From Streptomyces agglomeratus (GTDB lineage Bacteria; Actinomycetota; Actinomycetes; Streptomycetales; Streptomycetaceae), in contig NZ_MEHJ01000002.1 in assembly GCF_001746415.1 (NCBI RefSeq), positions 496,001 through 560,000 on the forward strand: DNA of 64,000 nt, given 5' to 3'. The stretch's first letter is position 1; each line of letters begins with the position of its first letter. Positions 43,769-52,362 of this stretch are shown here, piece after piece. Below the pieces are notes generated by a model. The model did not search any database and was not told where the DNA came from. It saw only the letters and a list, made by a program, of their open reading frames with translations. Position numbers and translations under genes: made by a program.

Positions 43769-44682
43769 CGGCGCTCCTCGACGAGCACCCGCATCTGGGG
43801 GTCGAGCCGGTCCTGCGGGAACTGCACATCGCTTCGTCCACCTACTACCGCTGGCGCCGGCAAGAGCAGGAGCCGTGCGAGCGGCGGCGCCGTGACGCGG
43901 AGCTGACCGAGCAGATCCAGCGGATCCACGCCGATTCCGGCGGCATCTACGGTTCCCCACGCGTGCATGCCGTCCTGAGGCGCGAGGGTGTCCACGTGGG
44001 CCGCAAGCGGGTCGAGCGATTGATGCGCGAGGCCGATCTCGCGGGCGTCAGCCCCCGTCGTAAGGGTTTCACCCGCCGGGATCCGAAGGCCACCCTCGCC
44101 CCGGACCTGGTGAACAGAGACTTCACCGCGCCCGGTCCGAACCGGCTGTGGGTCACCGACCTCACCATGATCCCCACCGGCGAAGGGCCGCTGTGGCTCT
44201 CCGCGATCCGGGACGCCTTCTCCCGCCGGGTGGTGGCCTGGGAGACCTCCGGTTGTGCGGACGCCGACCTGGTCCTGTCCTCGCTGGAGTACGCCCTGGC
44301 CAGCCGCGAGGTCGAGCCCGGCAAGCTGGTTCATCATGCGGATCACGGCTGTCAGTACACATCGATCAAGCTGACAACTCGACTGCTGCGGGCAGGAATT
44401 GAGGCGTCCATGGGGTCCGTCGGGGACTCGTACGACAACGCTCTGGCCGAGAATCTATGGATGCTGGTCAAGACCGAGTGCGTCCGCGGCCGCGTCTTCG
44501 CGACCAGGGCTGAGGCGAACCTGGCCCTCTTCGAGTACATCGACGGCTTCTATAACAGCCGGCGCATCCAGCAACGGCTCGGCTACCTCAGCCCCATCGA
44601 GTTCGAGGAGAAGCACTACACCGACCAGGCGACGGCCGAACAAGCGAACCTGGAACCCCGTCACCCCGCCCTGACCAGCTGA
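43765..44682 (+). CDS. IS3-family transposase orfB (integrase core)
   Basis: 305 residues starting at GTG 43765. HTH_21 region (LTEQIQRIHADSGGIYGSPR), then the rve integrase core with the DDE residues in LWVTDLTMIPTG, VHHADHGCQYTS and SYDNALAENLWMLVKTE, ending YNSRRIQQRLGYLSPIEFEE. All three catalytic acids are present. Probably expressed as a fusion with OrfA by frameshifting. Confidence 0.92.
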   Translation: MTALLDEHPHLGVEPVLRELHIASSTYYRWRRQEQEPCERRRRDAELTEQIQRIHADSGGIYGSPRVHAVLRREGVHVGRKRVERLMREADLAGVSPRRKGFTRRDPKATLAPDLVNRDFTAPGPNRLWVTDLTMIPTGEGPLWLSAIRDAFSRRVVAWETSGCADADLVLSSLEYALASREVEPGKLVHHADHGCQYTSIKLTTRLLRAGIEASMGSVGDSYDNALAENLWMLVKTECVRGRVFATRAEANLALFEYIDGFYNSRRIQQRLGYLSPIEFEEKHYTDQATAEQANLEPRHPALTS

Positions 44683-44804
44683 TCAGCACCTCCCGCACAA
44701 CGGGGGAACCTCATGCCGGCCGTCGCGAGATCGGCCGCGTGAACCCCTGTTCTGAGGGTCACTTTTCTGGTGACTTGGGAAGTATTGGCTCGTCACATGC
44801 CCGG

Positions 44805-44921
44805 TGTCCCGTCTCACCGAAGGTTGGTCAGTCTCACCGAATCTTGACCACTCGGCCGTTTGTCTCATCGAACTTTGACCGCCGCAGGTCAAGGGCAGTG
44901 GCCCCCGGGCCAGGCAGGTGC
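44805..44921 (+). repeat. Left terminal inverted repeat of IS21-like unit
   Basis: About 117 bp, matching 46049-46165 in reverse complement with two substitutions, one single-base indel and a short divergent inner edge. Sub-repeats GTCTCAYCGAA start at 44811, 44831 and 44862. Confidence 0.85.
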
Positions 44922-45070
44922 TGACAGCGACGAGGCTGGCCATACGCAGCTGGGCAGCGAGCTCGAAGGTCAAGGTTCGGCTCCGACGGGATTCATCATC
45001 ACGCAGGCGATGCCATAGGCCCGCTCATGGAGTTCAGTCTCCGAGCCAGGTCAGGACCGGCCCGACCGAG

Positions 45071-45946
45071 TCAGTGGGAATCCGTTGCGTCGTCCTCGGC
45101 CGGGCCGGGGGCTGCCGTGCTGTCGGCGGCCTGGCCGGCGGCTCGTTCAGCGCGGAGTTCTTCGGCGACGTCGTAGGCCCGGCCGGGGTCGTAGACGGTG
45201 ACCGAAGTGCCAGGGCTGTACATCGCGCTCGTCCGGGGCGTGTACCGATAGATTTCGACGCCGCGCTGGGCGGCTATGCCGTCGACCTCGCCGACGGGTA
45301 CCCGCCACAGCTGGGCGGTGTGGGACGGGGTCCACCACTCGTCCGGACGCAGGGAGTCTCGCTGGACCTCCGTCTGACGCTCCACCGGCACCTGGGCCTG
45401 GCCGAGTTGCTCGGTCAACCAGCCGGTCAGCTCCTGTGCGTCGACCCGGGAGAGCGGTGCGAACGGCGCCGGTTCGCACTCCACCGTCTCACTGCGGGTA
45501 TGAAACACCACCTTGATCGACCGTCGCTGCCCCAGCCTGAGTCGCTCGATGACGACGACTCGCCGCAGATCAGCCATCGCCGTGGTCGACGAACGCAGAA
45601 AGCGGGCGATCACGAACTGGGCCGGAGTTCCCAGGGGGCGGAGCTCGACCCACCGCACGGTCAGGGAGACCGTGGCGAACAGCATGGCCGCGGCGAGCAC
45701 GACCACCGCGACGACCGTGAGCGTCAGTAGGACCCAGAAAATGCCCCAGATGAGTGCGTTCCCCCAGACCACGGCGGGCACCAGAGCGGCCAGCAGAAGC
45801 GGGGCTGCGACCACCGGCGGGACCATGATGCTCCCGCCGAGCGCGGTAGCCAGCTCGCGGCCCCTGCTGCGCACGAACATCAGCTGCCATCCGGCTGTCA
45901 CGGGTAACACAACTTCCGAAAGCGAGGCGGGACGCCGAGTTTCCAT
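45071..45946 (-). CDS. Membrane protein carried by the IS21-like transposon
   Basis: 291 residues. An N-terminal cytoplasmic part (METRRPASLSEVVLPVTAGW) is followed by two hydrophobic helices (VVAAPLLLAALVPAVVWGN, LLTLTVVAVVVLAAAMLF). Then comes a soluble region with VVFHTRSETVECEPAPFAPL and VDAQELTGWLTEQLGQAQVP. This pattern fits bacterial PH-like or short membrane regulators, but no family is certain. The ATG at 45946 was chosen as the first with good coding bias. It is the sole gene within the inverted repeats. Confidence 0.65.
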   Translation of the reverse strand: METRRPASLSEVVLPVTAGWQLMFVRSRGRELATALGGSIMVPPVVAAPLLLAALVPAVVWGNALIWGIFWVLLTLTVVAVVVLAAAMLFATVSLTVRWVELRPLGTPAQFVIARFLRSSTTAMADLRRVVVIERLRLGQRRSIKVVFHTRSETVECEPAPFAPLSRVDAQELTGWLTEQLGQAQVPVERQTEVQRDSLRPDEWWTPSHTAQLWRVPVGEVDGIAAQRGVEIYRYTPRTSAMYSPGTSVTVYDPGRAYDVAEELRAERAAGQAADSTAAPGPAEDDATDSH

Positions 45947-46048
45947 GACGCAAAGGTAGGGCCCTGCGGAGAAGTGCGTAAGGCCGCAGCGAGCCGTACC
46001 TTCTCGAGGTGGAAACCGCAGACGACAGTGCGTCGTCCGGCCACGCAG

Positions 46049-46165
46049 CGCCTGCCTGGCCCGGGGGCCATCTGCCCTTGACCTGCGGCGGTCAAAGTTC
46101 GATGAGACAAACAGCCGAGTGGTCAAGGTTCGGTGAGACTGACCAACCTTCGGTGAGACGGGACA
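46049..46165 (-). repeat. Right terminal inverted repeat of IS21-like unit
   Basis: Reverse-complement partner of 44805-44921, ending GGGACA immediately before the CCCGG direct repeat. Confidence 0.85.
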
Positions 46166-46383
46166 CCCGGGCCGACTTCACCAGGACCCGGACCTGAGGA
46201 GGACTGACCCGGCGGCCGACAGCGGGAGGATCGCCGGGTAACTTCCGAGACCACCGCGCCCGCGCGACAGATTGACCGCCCAGGATCCGTCGATGAGCGT
46301 ACAAGCGATATCCGCACGGTATGTGGAGCCGGTCGGTCCCGCTGTGTTCTTGATCAGCTGGTGTAGCGGTGCCGGGCCGTCGG
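46166..46383. other. Short gap, no supported gene
   Basis: On the minus strand one frame reads PLHQLIKNTAGPTGSTYRAD, which has protein-like composition, but it is short and has no clear start. Not assigned. Confidence 0.35.
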
Positions 46384-47115
46384 TCACTTCCAACGGAAGA
46401 AGAGCTGCTCACCAGGCCCGGCGCCCAGGCCGATCGGACGCCCTGTCAGGACGAATCCCACATCTGTGGTCTCACCTGGCTTGAGCACGGTGAACCCGTG
46501 GCGCGCGTAGTACGGGCCCAGAGCGCGTTCGATCTCGAACCCGCCGTACAGCAGCATGAAATCGAGTTGCCAATACACCTGGGTGCAGCGCTTCAGCAGC
46601 GCCCCGCCCACACCGCGGCCGCGCGCTTCTTCTGCCACCGCAAGCCCTTTGATCTTGACGTACTTCAGCATCGCCAGCAGGGAGTGTTGTTCGTAGCCCG
46701 CTTCCCGGACGGTCTGCACCACCGTGCCAGGTGGTAGAGCCAGGAGCGCACCCACAAGCGTGCCATCCCTGTCTTCAGCGACCAGCGGAAGAGACAGGGC
46801 CAGAGCACCGTCCTGGAGCCGCCCGCTACCAGCTGCGCGCAGCAAGGGCTCGGTCAACACCCGATCACCCCCCATCAGCCCGTCCAGCAGCCACTCGCCG
46901 CACTGGCCTGCCGCCACTCCGTCGACGTGCGCGTGCTCGATCTCCTCAGTGGCCAGGGTCAGCAACTCACCGAAGCGGACACTGTCTTCAGGACGGGCGA
47001 GCCGAACGCGTGTCCCGTCCGGCCCGGCTAAGCCGTCCATTAAGCGCTGTCTGGTGAGCCGGACGCTGGGGGAGGGGGAAGGGCGCTTCCTTCGCTGCTT
47101 TACCTTCTTCGCCAT
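46384..47115 (-). CDS. GNAT-family acetyltransferase
   Basis: 243 residues. A basic N-terminal tail (MAKKVKQRRKRPSPSPSVRL) precedes VRLARPEDSVRFGELL. The acetyl-CoA-binding motif is IKGLAVAEEARGRGVGGALL (R/Q-x-x-G-x-G/A) near residue 168, and YYARHGFTVLKPGET is the C-terminal substrate strand. It would acetylate an amine substrate, unknown here. The gene is single and divergent from a broken gene. Confidence 0.85.
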   Translation of the reverse strand: MAKKVKQRRKRPSPSPSVRLTRQRLMDGLAGPDGTRVRLARPEDSVRFGELLTLATEEIEHAHVDGVAAGQCGEWLLDGLMGGDRVLTEPLLRAAGSGRLQDGALALSLPLVAEDRDGTLVGALLALPPGTVVQTVREAGYEQHSLLAMLKYVKIKGLAVAEEARGRGVGGALLKRCTQVYWQLDFMLLYGGFEIERALGPYYARHGFTVLKPGETTDVGFVLTGRPIGLGAGPGEQLFFRWK

Positions 47116-47209
47116 CCCAGGGGGCTACCCGCACCGCTCCGCCAACACGCCACGAGCAACGGCTCACTCCCTCGGCGAGGGCGACCGCCCTCGCTGCTCA
47201 CGACCATCG

Positions 47210-47497
47210 CATTCCGAGGGCCGGCGTAGACCGGACGTTCCTGTACCGGCACCGCGACCTCATCGCCCTGGTCAACGCCGCGGAAATCGAACCCGCCGCC
47301 ACCGACGTGGCAGGCTCCTCCCCGGTGAGCCGGGCCTCCCTGCAGGTCGACCTCGCCAACGCTCAGGCCCGCAACACGCGCCTGGCCGCCCGCGTCCAGC
47401 AACTGGAGGGACCCGCTGTCCGAGTCCATGGGCGAACAGGCGTGGCGGGCATCCGGCCTCGGTAGCCCCGGCCGACGTGGAAGAACTCCAAAGGACG
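47210..47497 (+). pseudogene. 5' part of a DUF6262-type gene, broken by a TnpB element
   Basis: VDRTFLYRHRDLIALVNAAE, then SPVSRASLQVDLANAQARNT and RLAARVQQLEG match the coiled-coil DUF6262/TnpC-like proteins linked to tyrosine-recombinase transposons. The next two pieces (SMGEQAWRASGLG and ADVEELQRT) are each in other frames, so the gene was already frameshifted. It stops at 47497 where a TnpB element begins and resumes at 48894. Confidence 0.55.
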
Positions 47498-48893
47498 TTG
47501 ACGTCCTCCCCCAGCTAAAGCAGGGGGGATTCCCCTTCTCAGGGGTTTCGGCCGGTTGCCCGGCTTACAGGTTCCTGCTTCACAGACCGGCTGACGCCGA
47601 GGTCTCCACAGGCTGAAACGGCCTGCCCGGCCGCTTTGACGTTGCGTGCCGCGTTCACGTCGGCATGCGCGGTGTATCCGCAGCCTGCGGATTTGCACAC
47701 GAAGACCGATTGGCTCTCTCGGTTTCCTTCGGTGACAAAGCCGCAGGCGGAGCACCGCTGCGACGTGTACGCGGGGTTGACCTTCACCAGACGTGCTCCG
47801 GTATAGCGGGCGGCGTTGGCCAGGGCGAGTTCGAGGCGGTGCCAGCCCTTGTCGAGGATGGTCCGGTTCAGGCCCCGTTTCTGGGAGACGTTCACACCCG
47901 GCTCGGTGAGCGTGCCGGAAGCCGACGCCGTCATGTTGCGGGTCTTGAGGTCTTCGAGGACCACGAGCGCGTTCTTCGCCGTGATCTGGTTCGCGACCTG
48001 GGCACAGAAATCGCCGCGCCGGTCGGTGATACGGCCCATGATCTGGTTCATCGCCGCAACGGCCTTGCGCCGGTTCGCGGAGCCCTTCTTCGTATGGGCG
48101 AGCCGCTGCTGAAGACGCCGGTACCGGGTCTTCTCCCCTTCGGTGACGAACGCCCGGTCGTGGAAGTCGCCATCGCTAGTGGTGGCCGCGACGACTACGC
48201 CACGGTCGATCCCGACCACCGTATCCGGCATGGCGTGCTGCTCGGGTGTCGTCTCCTCGGTCGAGACCAGGAAAGACACGAACCAATGCCTGCCCTTGCG
48301 GGACACGGTGGCCGACTTGACTTCACCGCCCAGGGGCCTAGACCAGCGGAAGGTCACCCACCCCAGCTTGGGCAGCTTCGCCCGCCCCCACTTACGCCCC
48401 AGCCGCTCCACGATGATGAGGTTCCCCGCAGGAAACCGGAACGAGGGAGACCAGCGGGCCTTGGACCGCCACCGCACCTTGAACGTGCCGTGGTCCCGGC
48501 ACGCCTTGTCCAGATCCTTGAGCGTCTGCTGAAGGATGTGCGACGGCGCGGCCTTCAACCACTCGTGCTCGGTCTTGGCGTCGGCGAGTTCCGCAGCCTG
48601 CGGGACGTAGTTCATCCACCCGCCACGCCGCCGGTACTGGCGACGCTGGTCGAGACCGGTGTTCCACACCGACCGGCAGATATTGCCGTACTCCTCGGAC
48701 AACTCAGCTTGGGCTTCGGTCAGTTGAAGCCGGTACCTGCGGCCTGTCAGCATGCGGAACACCCCCTCTCAGCTGATGTGATCACCCTACCGGCCACCAC
48801 TGACAACGAAAGCGAACTCCGCCGCTACGCGGCTCCGGCCCAAGGATGGGCTAACCCCCAGCTAAAGCAGGGGGTCTGCGCCCAAGAAAGGGG
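47498..48893. mobile_element. IS200/IS605-type element with tnpB only
   Basis: Bounded by the two halves of a broken gene. Both ends carry the same hairpin sequence CCCCCAGCTAAAGCAGGGGG (47508-47527 and 48855-48874), a feature of single-strand transposing IS605-type elements. No Y1 transposase (tnpA) is present, so movement would need one in trans. The exact cleavage points are approximate. Confidence 0.72.
47539..48762 (-). CDS. tnpB: TnpB RNA-guided nuclease of an IS605-type element
   Basis: 407 residues. The RuvC-like active site is complete: Asp186 in VVGIDRGVVVAAT, Glu270 in VVLEDLKTRNM and Asp368 in AHADVNAARN. The zinc ribbon Cys337/Cys340/Cys356/Cys361 (CSACGF, CKSAGCGY) is intact. 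The N-terminal WED/REC part is typical (MLTGRRYRLQLTEAQAELSE). The 3' end of the gene runs into a conserved hairpin, where the guide (omega) RNA of such elements is usually encoded. It appears functional. Confidence 0.9.
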   Translation of the reverse strand: MFRMLTGRRYRLQLTEAQAELSEEYGNICRSVWNTGLDQRRQYRRRGGWMNYVPQAAELADAKTEHEWLKAAPSHILQQTLKDLDKACRDHGTFKVRWRSKARWSPSFRFPAGNLIIVERLGRKWGRAKLPKLGWVTFRWSRPLGGEVKSATVSRKGRHWFVSFLVSTEETTPEQHAMPDTVVGIDRGVVVAATTSDGDFHDRAFVTEGEKTRYRRLQQRLAHTKKGSANRRKAVAAMNQIMGRITDRRGDFCAQVANQITAKNALVVLEDLKTRNMTASASGTLTEPGVNVSQKRGLNRTILDKGWHRLELALANAARYTGARLVKVNPAYTSQRCSACGFVTEGNRESQSVFVCKSAGCGYTAHADVNAARNVKAAGQAVSACGDLGVSRSVKQEPVSRATGRNP

Positions 48894-49036
48894 ATCACCA
48901 GACTGGAAAGCAGGTTGTCGAACTCGCGGGCCGCCTCGAAGACAGCCAGGCCGCCCTGGAGGCGGCCCGCGGCGCGAATCGCGAGCTGACACGGGCCCTC
49001 AACCAGGCCGGCCGGGGAGGATCGGGGGCCTCGTAG
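48894..49036 (+). pseudogene. 3' part of the broken DUF6262-type gene
   Basis: Continues the gene interrupted at 47497: ITRLES in one frame and QVVELAGRLEDSQAALEAAR, GANRELTRALNQAGRGGSGA in the next, ending with TAG at 49034-49036. The heptad-like Leu/Glu pattern and the RANRELT motif are those of DUF6262 C-termini. Confidence 0.55.
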
Positions 49037-49101
49037 CGGCGCGTTGTCGGTACCGACGGGCATACTGCCCCCACAGCGGCCGGAACCGTGGGGGAGAGAG
49101 C

Positions 49102-49746
49102 GTGCAGGATCAGGCGCCCGGATCGAGGCGAGGCCGTGCGTGGAGTGACACGGAGGACATGCAGCTTGTCGAAGGTGTGCGCGAAGGGCTGGCTCTGCCC
49201 GAGCTTGCTGAGCGGCACGGCCGTACGACGGGCGGCATCCACGCGCGTCTGGACCAGTTCGTTCCGCAGTCCGACCCGGTCGTCTACGATCCGCTGAAGT
49301 GGCTGAGAGCCCAGCTGGCCGTAGATCCCAACTTCGCCTGGCAGAGCGTGCGCGACGAGCGGCGCCGCCGTGAGCAGCGCGAGCGCCATCGGCGCGCCGC
49401 TTCTGAGCCGGTGCAAGGCGCAGCGGCGGCTGAGACAGTCGGGGTACTGACCGACTGGGAGCAGGTGACTGGTTCATGTGCTGCGCCCCGAGCGCCGCGA
49501 GGTTTTCCTTGCCCGGCAGGTGGTGCACGACCTGGCGGCCACGGCGATGGAGGTGCGGCAGGCAGCGGCCCGTCGGTTATGGCAGGACGGCGAACATCTG
49601 CTGCTGGACGACTGGCTGCTCGAGTGCGTCTGCCCGGGCGCCGTGGCCCTGACGGCCGACTGGTCCCTCATCGCCGAACGCGATGCCGACACGGTGCTGG
49701 TGTTGGGGGAAATTGTGGCTGCGGCCGTGGGCGAGATGCCCGCTGA
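49102..49746 (+). CDS. HTH segment, probable N-terminus of the sigma/TnsA-like protein
   Basis: From GTG 49102 (GGGGGAGAGAG upstream) it reads GRAWSDTEDMQLVEGVREGL, ALPELAERHGRTTGGIHARL, a helix-turn-helix unit, then a linker with LKWLRAQLAVDPNFAWQSVR. Family-like sequence stops near 49465; the remaining 90 residues in this frame are Gly/Arg-rich and unlikely. The next gene starts at 49478 in another frame. I think these are one gene with an indel near 49465-49475, but restart at the GTG remains possible. Confidence 0.5.
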   Translation: MQDQAPGSRRGRAWSDTEDMQLVEGVREGLALPELAERHGRTTGGIHARLDQFVPQSDPVVYDPLKWLRAQLAVDPNFAWQSVRDERRRREQRERHRRAASEPVQGAAAAETVGVLTDWEQVTGSCAAPRAPRGFPCPAGGARPGGHGDGGAAGSGPSVMAGRRTSAAGRLAARVRLPGRRGPDGRLVPHRRTRCRHGAGVGGNCGCGRGRDAR

Positions 49747-51046
49747 GCGGGACCAGGAGGTTCTCTCCCGCCGCCTGGGCCTTTACGACCAGCCGGCCCA
49801 GACCCTGGAGAAGGTGGCCGAGGCCCTCGGCATCTCGCGGGAGCGGGTTCGGCAACTGCAGACGAGGGCCATCCGCCGCCTGGCGAACACCGCTGTTCCG
49901 GCTGTTCGAAAGCTTCGACAGATACTGGCCGAACTGAGCTGCGTGGAGCGCGTGCCGCCCGAGGCGGGGCCCTCGTCTGCGGAGCGGCTACTCGACCTGT
50001 CGGACGTGCTGCTGCCCTCGGTAGCGCCTCGACAAGCCATCCCTCTGCTGGCCCGGCTGGCCGGCGCCGACAAAGTCCGCGCGGACAACCTGGCCGCGGA
50101 GGCGTCGACGATACGCATCCTGCGTCACGAGACGGCTCGTCGCGAAGCGGTGCGACAGAGACGTATCGAACGCGCCACCCGACGCTGGACGGCGCTGGCC
50201 GGCGAAATCAACTGGTTCGGGGCCCCCGAACCGGCCCCGATGCGGACAGAATTGGACACCCTCCGGGAGGAGGAGGGCATAGACCGAGGACGCTTCGGGG
50301 TGTGGCACTGCCCGAAGCGGGTGATCCAACTGCTCAGCTTCGCCCCGCAGATCGCGTACTACCAGGAGCAGCCCCTGGCCATCAGTTACCAGTTCGCCGG
50401 GCAACAACGCACCTACTACCCGGACATCCTGGCGGCGACCGAGGACGGCCGTTGCATCCTCATCGAGGTCAAACCGGTCTACGAAATGGCGATGGCCGTC
50501 AACGTCGCCAAGTACCAAGCCGTCGAGGAGTTCTGCCGAAGCCGGGGCTGGGGCCTCGTGGCCACGGACGGCAACCGCACCCGCAGGCTCCTTGAGCATC
50601 GCACGGTCGACCCACAGCTGGAGAACGCTCTGACCGCGGCCCTCGACGCACAGGGAGAGCTCACCTGGCCGCAGGTTCGGGCCGCAGCCAGCTCGCTTCC
50701 CATGGACACGTTGGGCCTCGGTTCCTTGATCCTCAAGCACGGCTGGGTGTGGCACTGCCGCCCTTATCGGCTCCGCCTGGCCCCGCTGCCAGACTGCCTC
50801 GGTACCCCGTCAGAGCCGATCGTGCCCACACCTGAGTACCTCCCGTCGAGGGCCGTACCCGAGGCCACCGCCACGTGCATAGCCCTTCCCTCCCCGGAAG
50901 AAATAGAGGCCGCCCGCACTCCCGCGGGTGGCTGGCCCCGGCAGCAACTCGCCACCTGGGGCATCCCCTGGCCCCCGCCCAAGGGCTGGAAGCAGCAACT
51001 CATCGCCCGATGGAAGGCCGCGCAACCGGAGAAGCCAGGCTCCTAA
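49478..51046 (+). CDS. Sigma-region-4/TnsA-like nuclease fusion protein
   Basis: 522 residues as read. Residues 95-137 (RRLGLYDQPAQTLEKVAEAL, GISRERVRQLQTRAIRRLA) form a sigma-70 region 4 helix-turn-helix. Residues about 275-335 hold a PD-(D/E)xK nuclease signature as in TnsA: VWHCPKRVIQLLSFAPQIA, YYPDILAATEDGRCILIEVK, with Asp316, Glu330 and Lys332. A C-terminal tail contains repeated Trp/Pro motifs (WGIPWPPPKGWKQQLI). TnsA cuts 5' ends in Tn7-type transposition; the sigma-like part would give DNA recognition. No tnsB/tnsC-like genes are nearby. Confidence 0.75.
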   Translation: MLRPERREVFLARQVVHDLAATAMEVRQAAARRLWQDGEHLLLDDWLLECVCPGAVALTADWSLIAERDADTVLVLGEIVAAAVGEMPAERDQEVLSRRLGLYDQPAQTLEKVAEALGISRERVRQLQTRAIRRLANTAVPAVRKLRQILAELSCVERVPPEAGPSSAERLLDLSDVLLPSVAPRQAIPLLARLAGADKVRADNLAAEASTIRILRHETARREAVRQRRIERATRRWTALAGEINWFGAPEPAPMRTELDTLREEEGIDRGRFGVWHCPKRVIQLLSFAPQIAYYQEQPLAISYQFAGQQRTYYPDILAATEDGRCILIEVKPVYEMAMAVNVAKYQAVEEFCRSRGWGLVATDGNRTRRLLEHRTVDPQLENALTAALDAQGELTWPQVRAAASSLPMDTLGLGSLILKHGWVWHCRPYRLRLAPLPDCLGTPSEPIVPTPEYLPSRAVPEATATCIALPSPEEIEAARTPAGGWPRQQLATWGIPWPPPKGWKQQLIARWKAAQPEKPGS

Positions 51047-51167
51047 CCTGCAGATACGCCCCGAACTCGACGAACGGGTTCTTCAGCCACTGGGGCCGCC
51101 GCATCGGGAGAGCCGATGCCCGTCGGCAAGATGGAGAAGGGCGCGGCTTTTGAGGTTGGATGGCCCG

Positions 51168-51629
51168 ATGGAACACATCGAGGCTGGGCTGTTGCCCGAC
51201 ATGGCTGACTCACGGACCGCCGCACTCGCTCGCCCGGTACGGGGAGTGAAGGTGTATTCCCGCCAGACGCTCGGCGCCTGCTGGCCGACGTATGGCAGGG
51301 CGGAGTTGGACTTCGAGCCGGTTCCCGAAGGGACGGTGTCGTCGTGCGAGTTTGCCTGTGCGGCGCTGCCGGAACCGGATGCTGAGCTCGAAGAAGCCCT
51401 CGTCCAGGGTGTAATGCGAGAGCTGGCCGGTGAGGACAGCAGCCCGGAAGCACGCCGGGACAACTCAGTGGGCGCCCGGGTCATTGTGCGAGCCCTGTCG
51501 TGGCACCCTGTCGATTCCCACCCAGCCGTATTCGTCCGGCTGGGTGCCCTCGCAGTGCGGGAAGCACTCCAGTGTGTGGCAGAGGACCGCGAACCGCGGG
51601 AGATCGTGACACGGGTCAGCCTGCTTTGA
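51168..51629 (+). CDS. Small protein with weak EF-G domain IV resemblance
   Basis: 153 residues from MEHIEAGLLPDMADSRTAAL. The segment AELDFEPVPEGTVSSCEFAC, LEEALVQGVMRELAGED and VGARVIVRALSWHPVDSHPA follows the strand/helix order of EF-G or ribosome-protection domain IV (VxxG-MRE...VRVxLxDGxxHxVDS). The resemblance is by eye only and could be coincidental. No partner domains are present. Codon bias is coding-like. Confidence 0.45.
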   Translation: MEHIEAGLLPDMADSRTAALARPVRGVKVYSRQTLGACWPTYGRAELDFEPVPEGTVSSCEFACAALPEPDAELEEALVQGVMRELAGEDSSPEARRDNSVGARVIVRALSWHPVDSHPAVFVRLGALAVREALQCVAEDREPREIVTRVSLL

Positions 51630-51927
51630 TGGCCGTACTCACCTGCACCCACTGTACGAGCGCCATGACTGTGGTGCTCACGGGCCAACTCGAACCCGAC
51701 CACAACTCGGTGCGAGTCACCCGAATAGAGCACCCCGTGCGCATTCAAAGCGGGTGAGATCGCCTGTGCGGCGCTCTGGCGGCCAACCAGGAGGTCCGAC
51801 GTCGCGCCATACCGGCGACTTGGAGATCGGCCGCCTACGCCGCCTTTCCGTGCGTCGCTTTTTGGCGGGATATGCGATTTAACCGATTCCGCCCACGCGA
51901 CCACTCGGGCGGGAGCGGCTTCCTTCG
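51630..51927. other. Intergenic stretch, nothing recognised
   Basis: No frame with good coding bias, no repeat or hairpin that I can support. Confidence 0.4.
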
Positions 51928-52130
51928 TCAGGGCGGCCGAGCAGAGCGTCGGCTTTTGCCGACAGTGCGCGGCTGCGCCCAGTCGATTTCGGGGTGGGCT
52001 GCGGGCAGAGCGTCGATGTCGGCGGCGCGGAACATGGGCACGTCGACTGCCCCGGCCCGCGACGTGCCGAACCGCACCTCACGCCATTCGCTCGGCGTCA
52101 CCCAAGACAGGCGCAGCATGTGGTCGAAAG
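51928..52130 (-). pseudogene. C-terminal remnant of a Streptomyces conserved protein
   Basis: The minus-strand frame reads SWVTPSEWREVRFGTSRAGA, VDVPMFRAADIDALPAAHPE and IDWAQPRTVGKSRRSARPP, which resembles the end of a frequent Streptomyces protein family of unknown role. Upstream of about 52130 the frame is unrelated, so the N-terminus is lost. Confidence 0.35.
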
Positions 52131-52135
52131 GGCTT

Positions 52136-52357
52136 CTAGCGCAGCCAGAGGTAGGGAGCGAAGAAGAGCAGTACGCCGAGCACCGCATAGCCGGAGAGCG
52201 CGAGCGCCAACCGCCGGTTCGCACGACGGCGATCGCGGTCCAGGTCTCCCCGGATCTTCGCGCGCAGCAAACCCTCAACGCGGGCCATCAAGTCGTCGCC
52301 CAGGTATGTCACGTCCGGCGCCCCAAAGTAACCAGGAGGAATCCGACCGGCCCGCAC
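52136..52357 (-). CDS. Small membrane protein
   Basis: 73 residues: VTYLGDDLMARVEGLLRAKI, a basic stretch RDRRRANRRL, then one membrane helix LALALSGYAVLGVLLFFAPY. Plausible single-pass protein, but the start and homology are unclear. Confidence 0.4.
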   Translation of the reverse strand: MRAGRIPPGYFGAPDVTYLGDDLMARVEGLLRAKIRGDLDRDRRRANRRLALALSGYAVLGVLLFFAPYLWLR

Positions 52358-52362
52358 ACCGG

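Larger units (their letters stand above)
43391..44713. mobile_element. IS3-family insertion sequence
   Basis: Imperfect 40-bp inverted repeats: 43391 onward begins TGAGGTTCCCCCG and the complement ends at 44713. A direct repeat TGCC occurs on both sides (43387-43390 and 44714-44717). Contains orfA and orfB in the usual overlapping arrangement. It lies between parA and an IS21-like element. Confidence 0.92.
44805..46165. mobile_element. Non-autonomous IS21-like transposon with 5-bp target duplication
   Basis: Two inverted copies of a segment of about 117 bp bound this 1361-bp unit. The ends begin TGTCCCGTCTCACCGAAGG. The direct repeat CCCGG flanks both ends (44800-44804 and 46166-46170), consistent with transposition. 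Each end carries three GTCTCAYCGAA sub-repeats, as in IS21-type ends. There is no istA/istB; the only gene inside encodes a membrane protein. Confidence 0.82.

Noticed and set aside
47665..49101. Plus-strand frame covering tnpB and continuing into the 49.1-kb HTH
   Set aside because: Antisense to tnpB with its complete RuvC triad; only the part after 49102 has a plausible start and domain.
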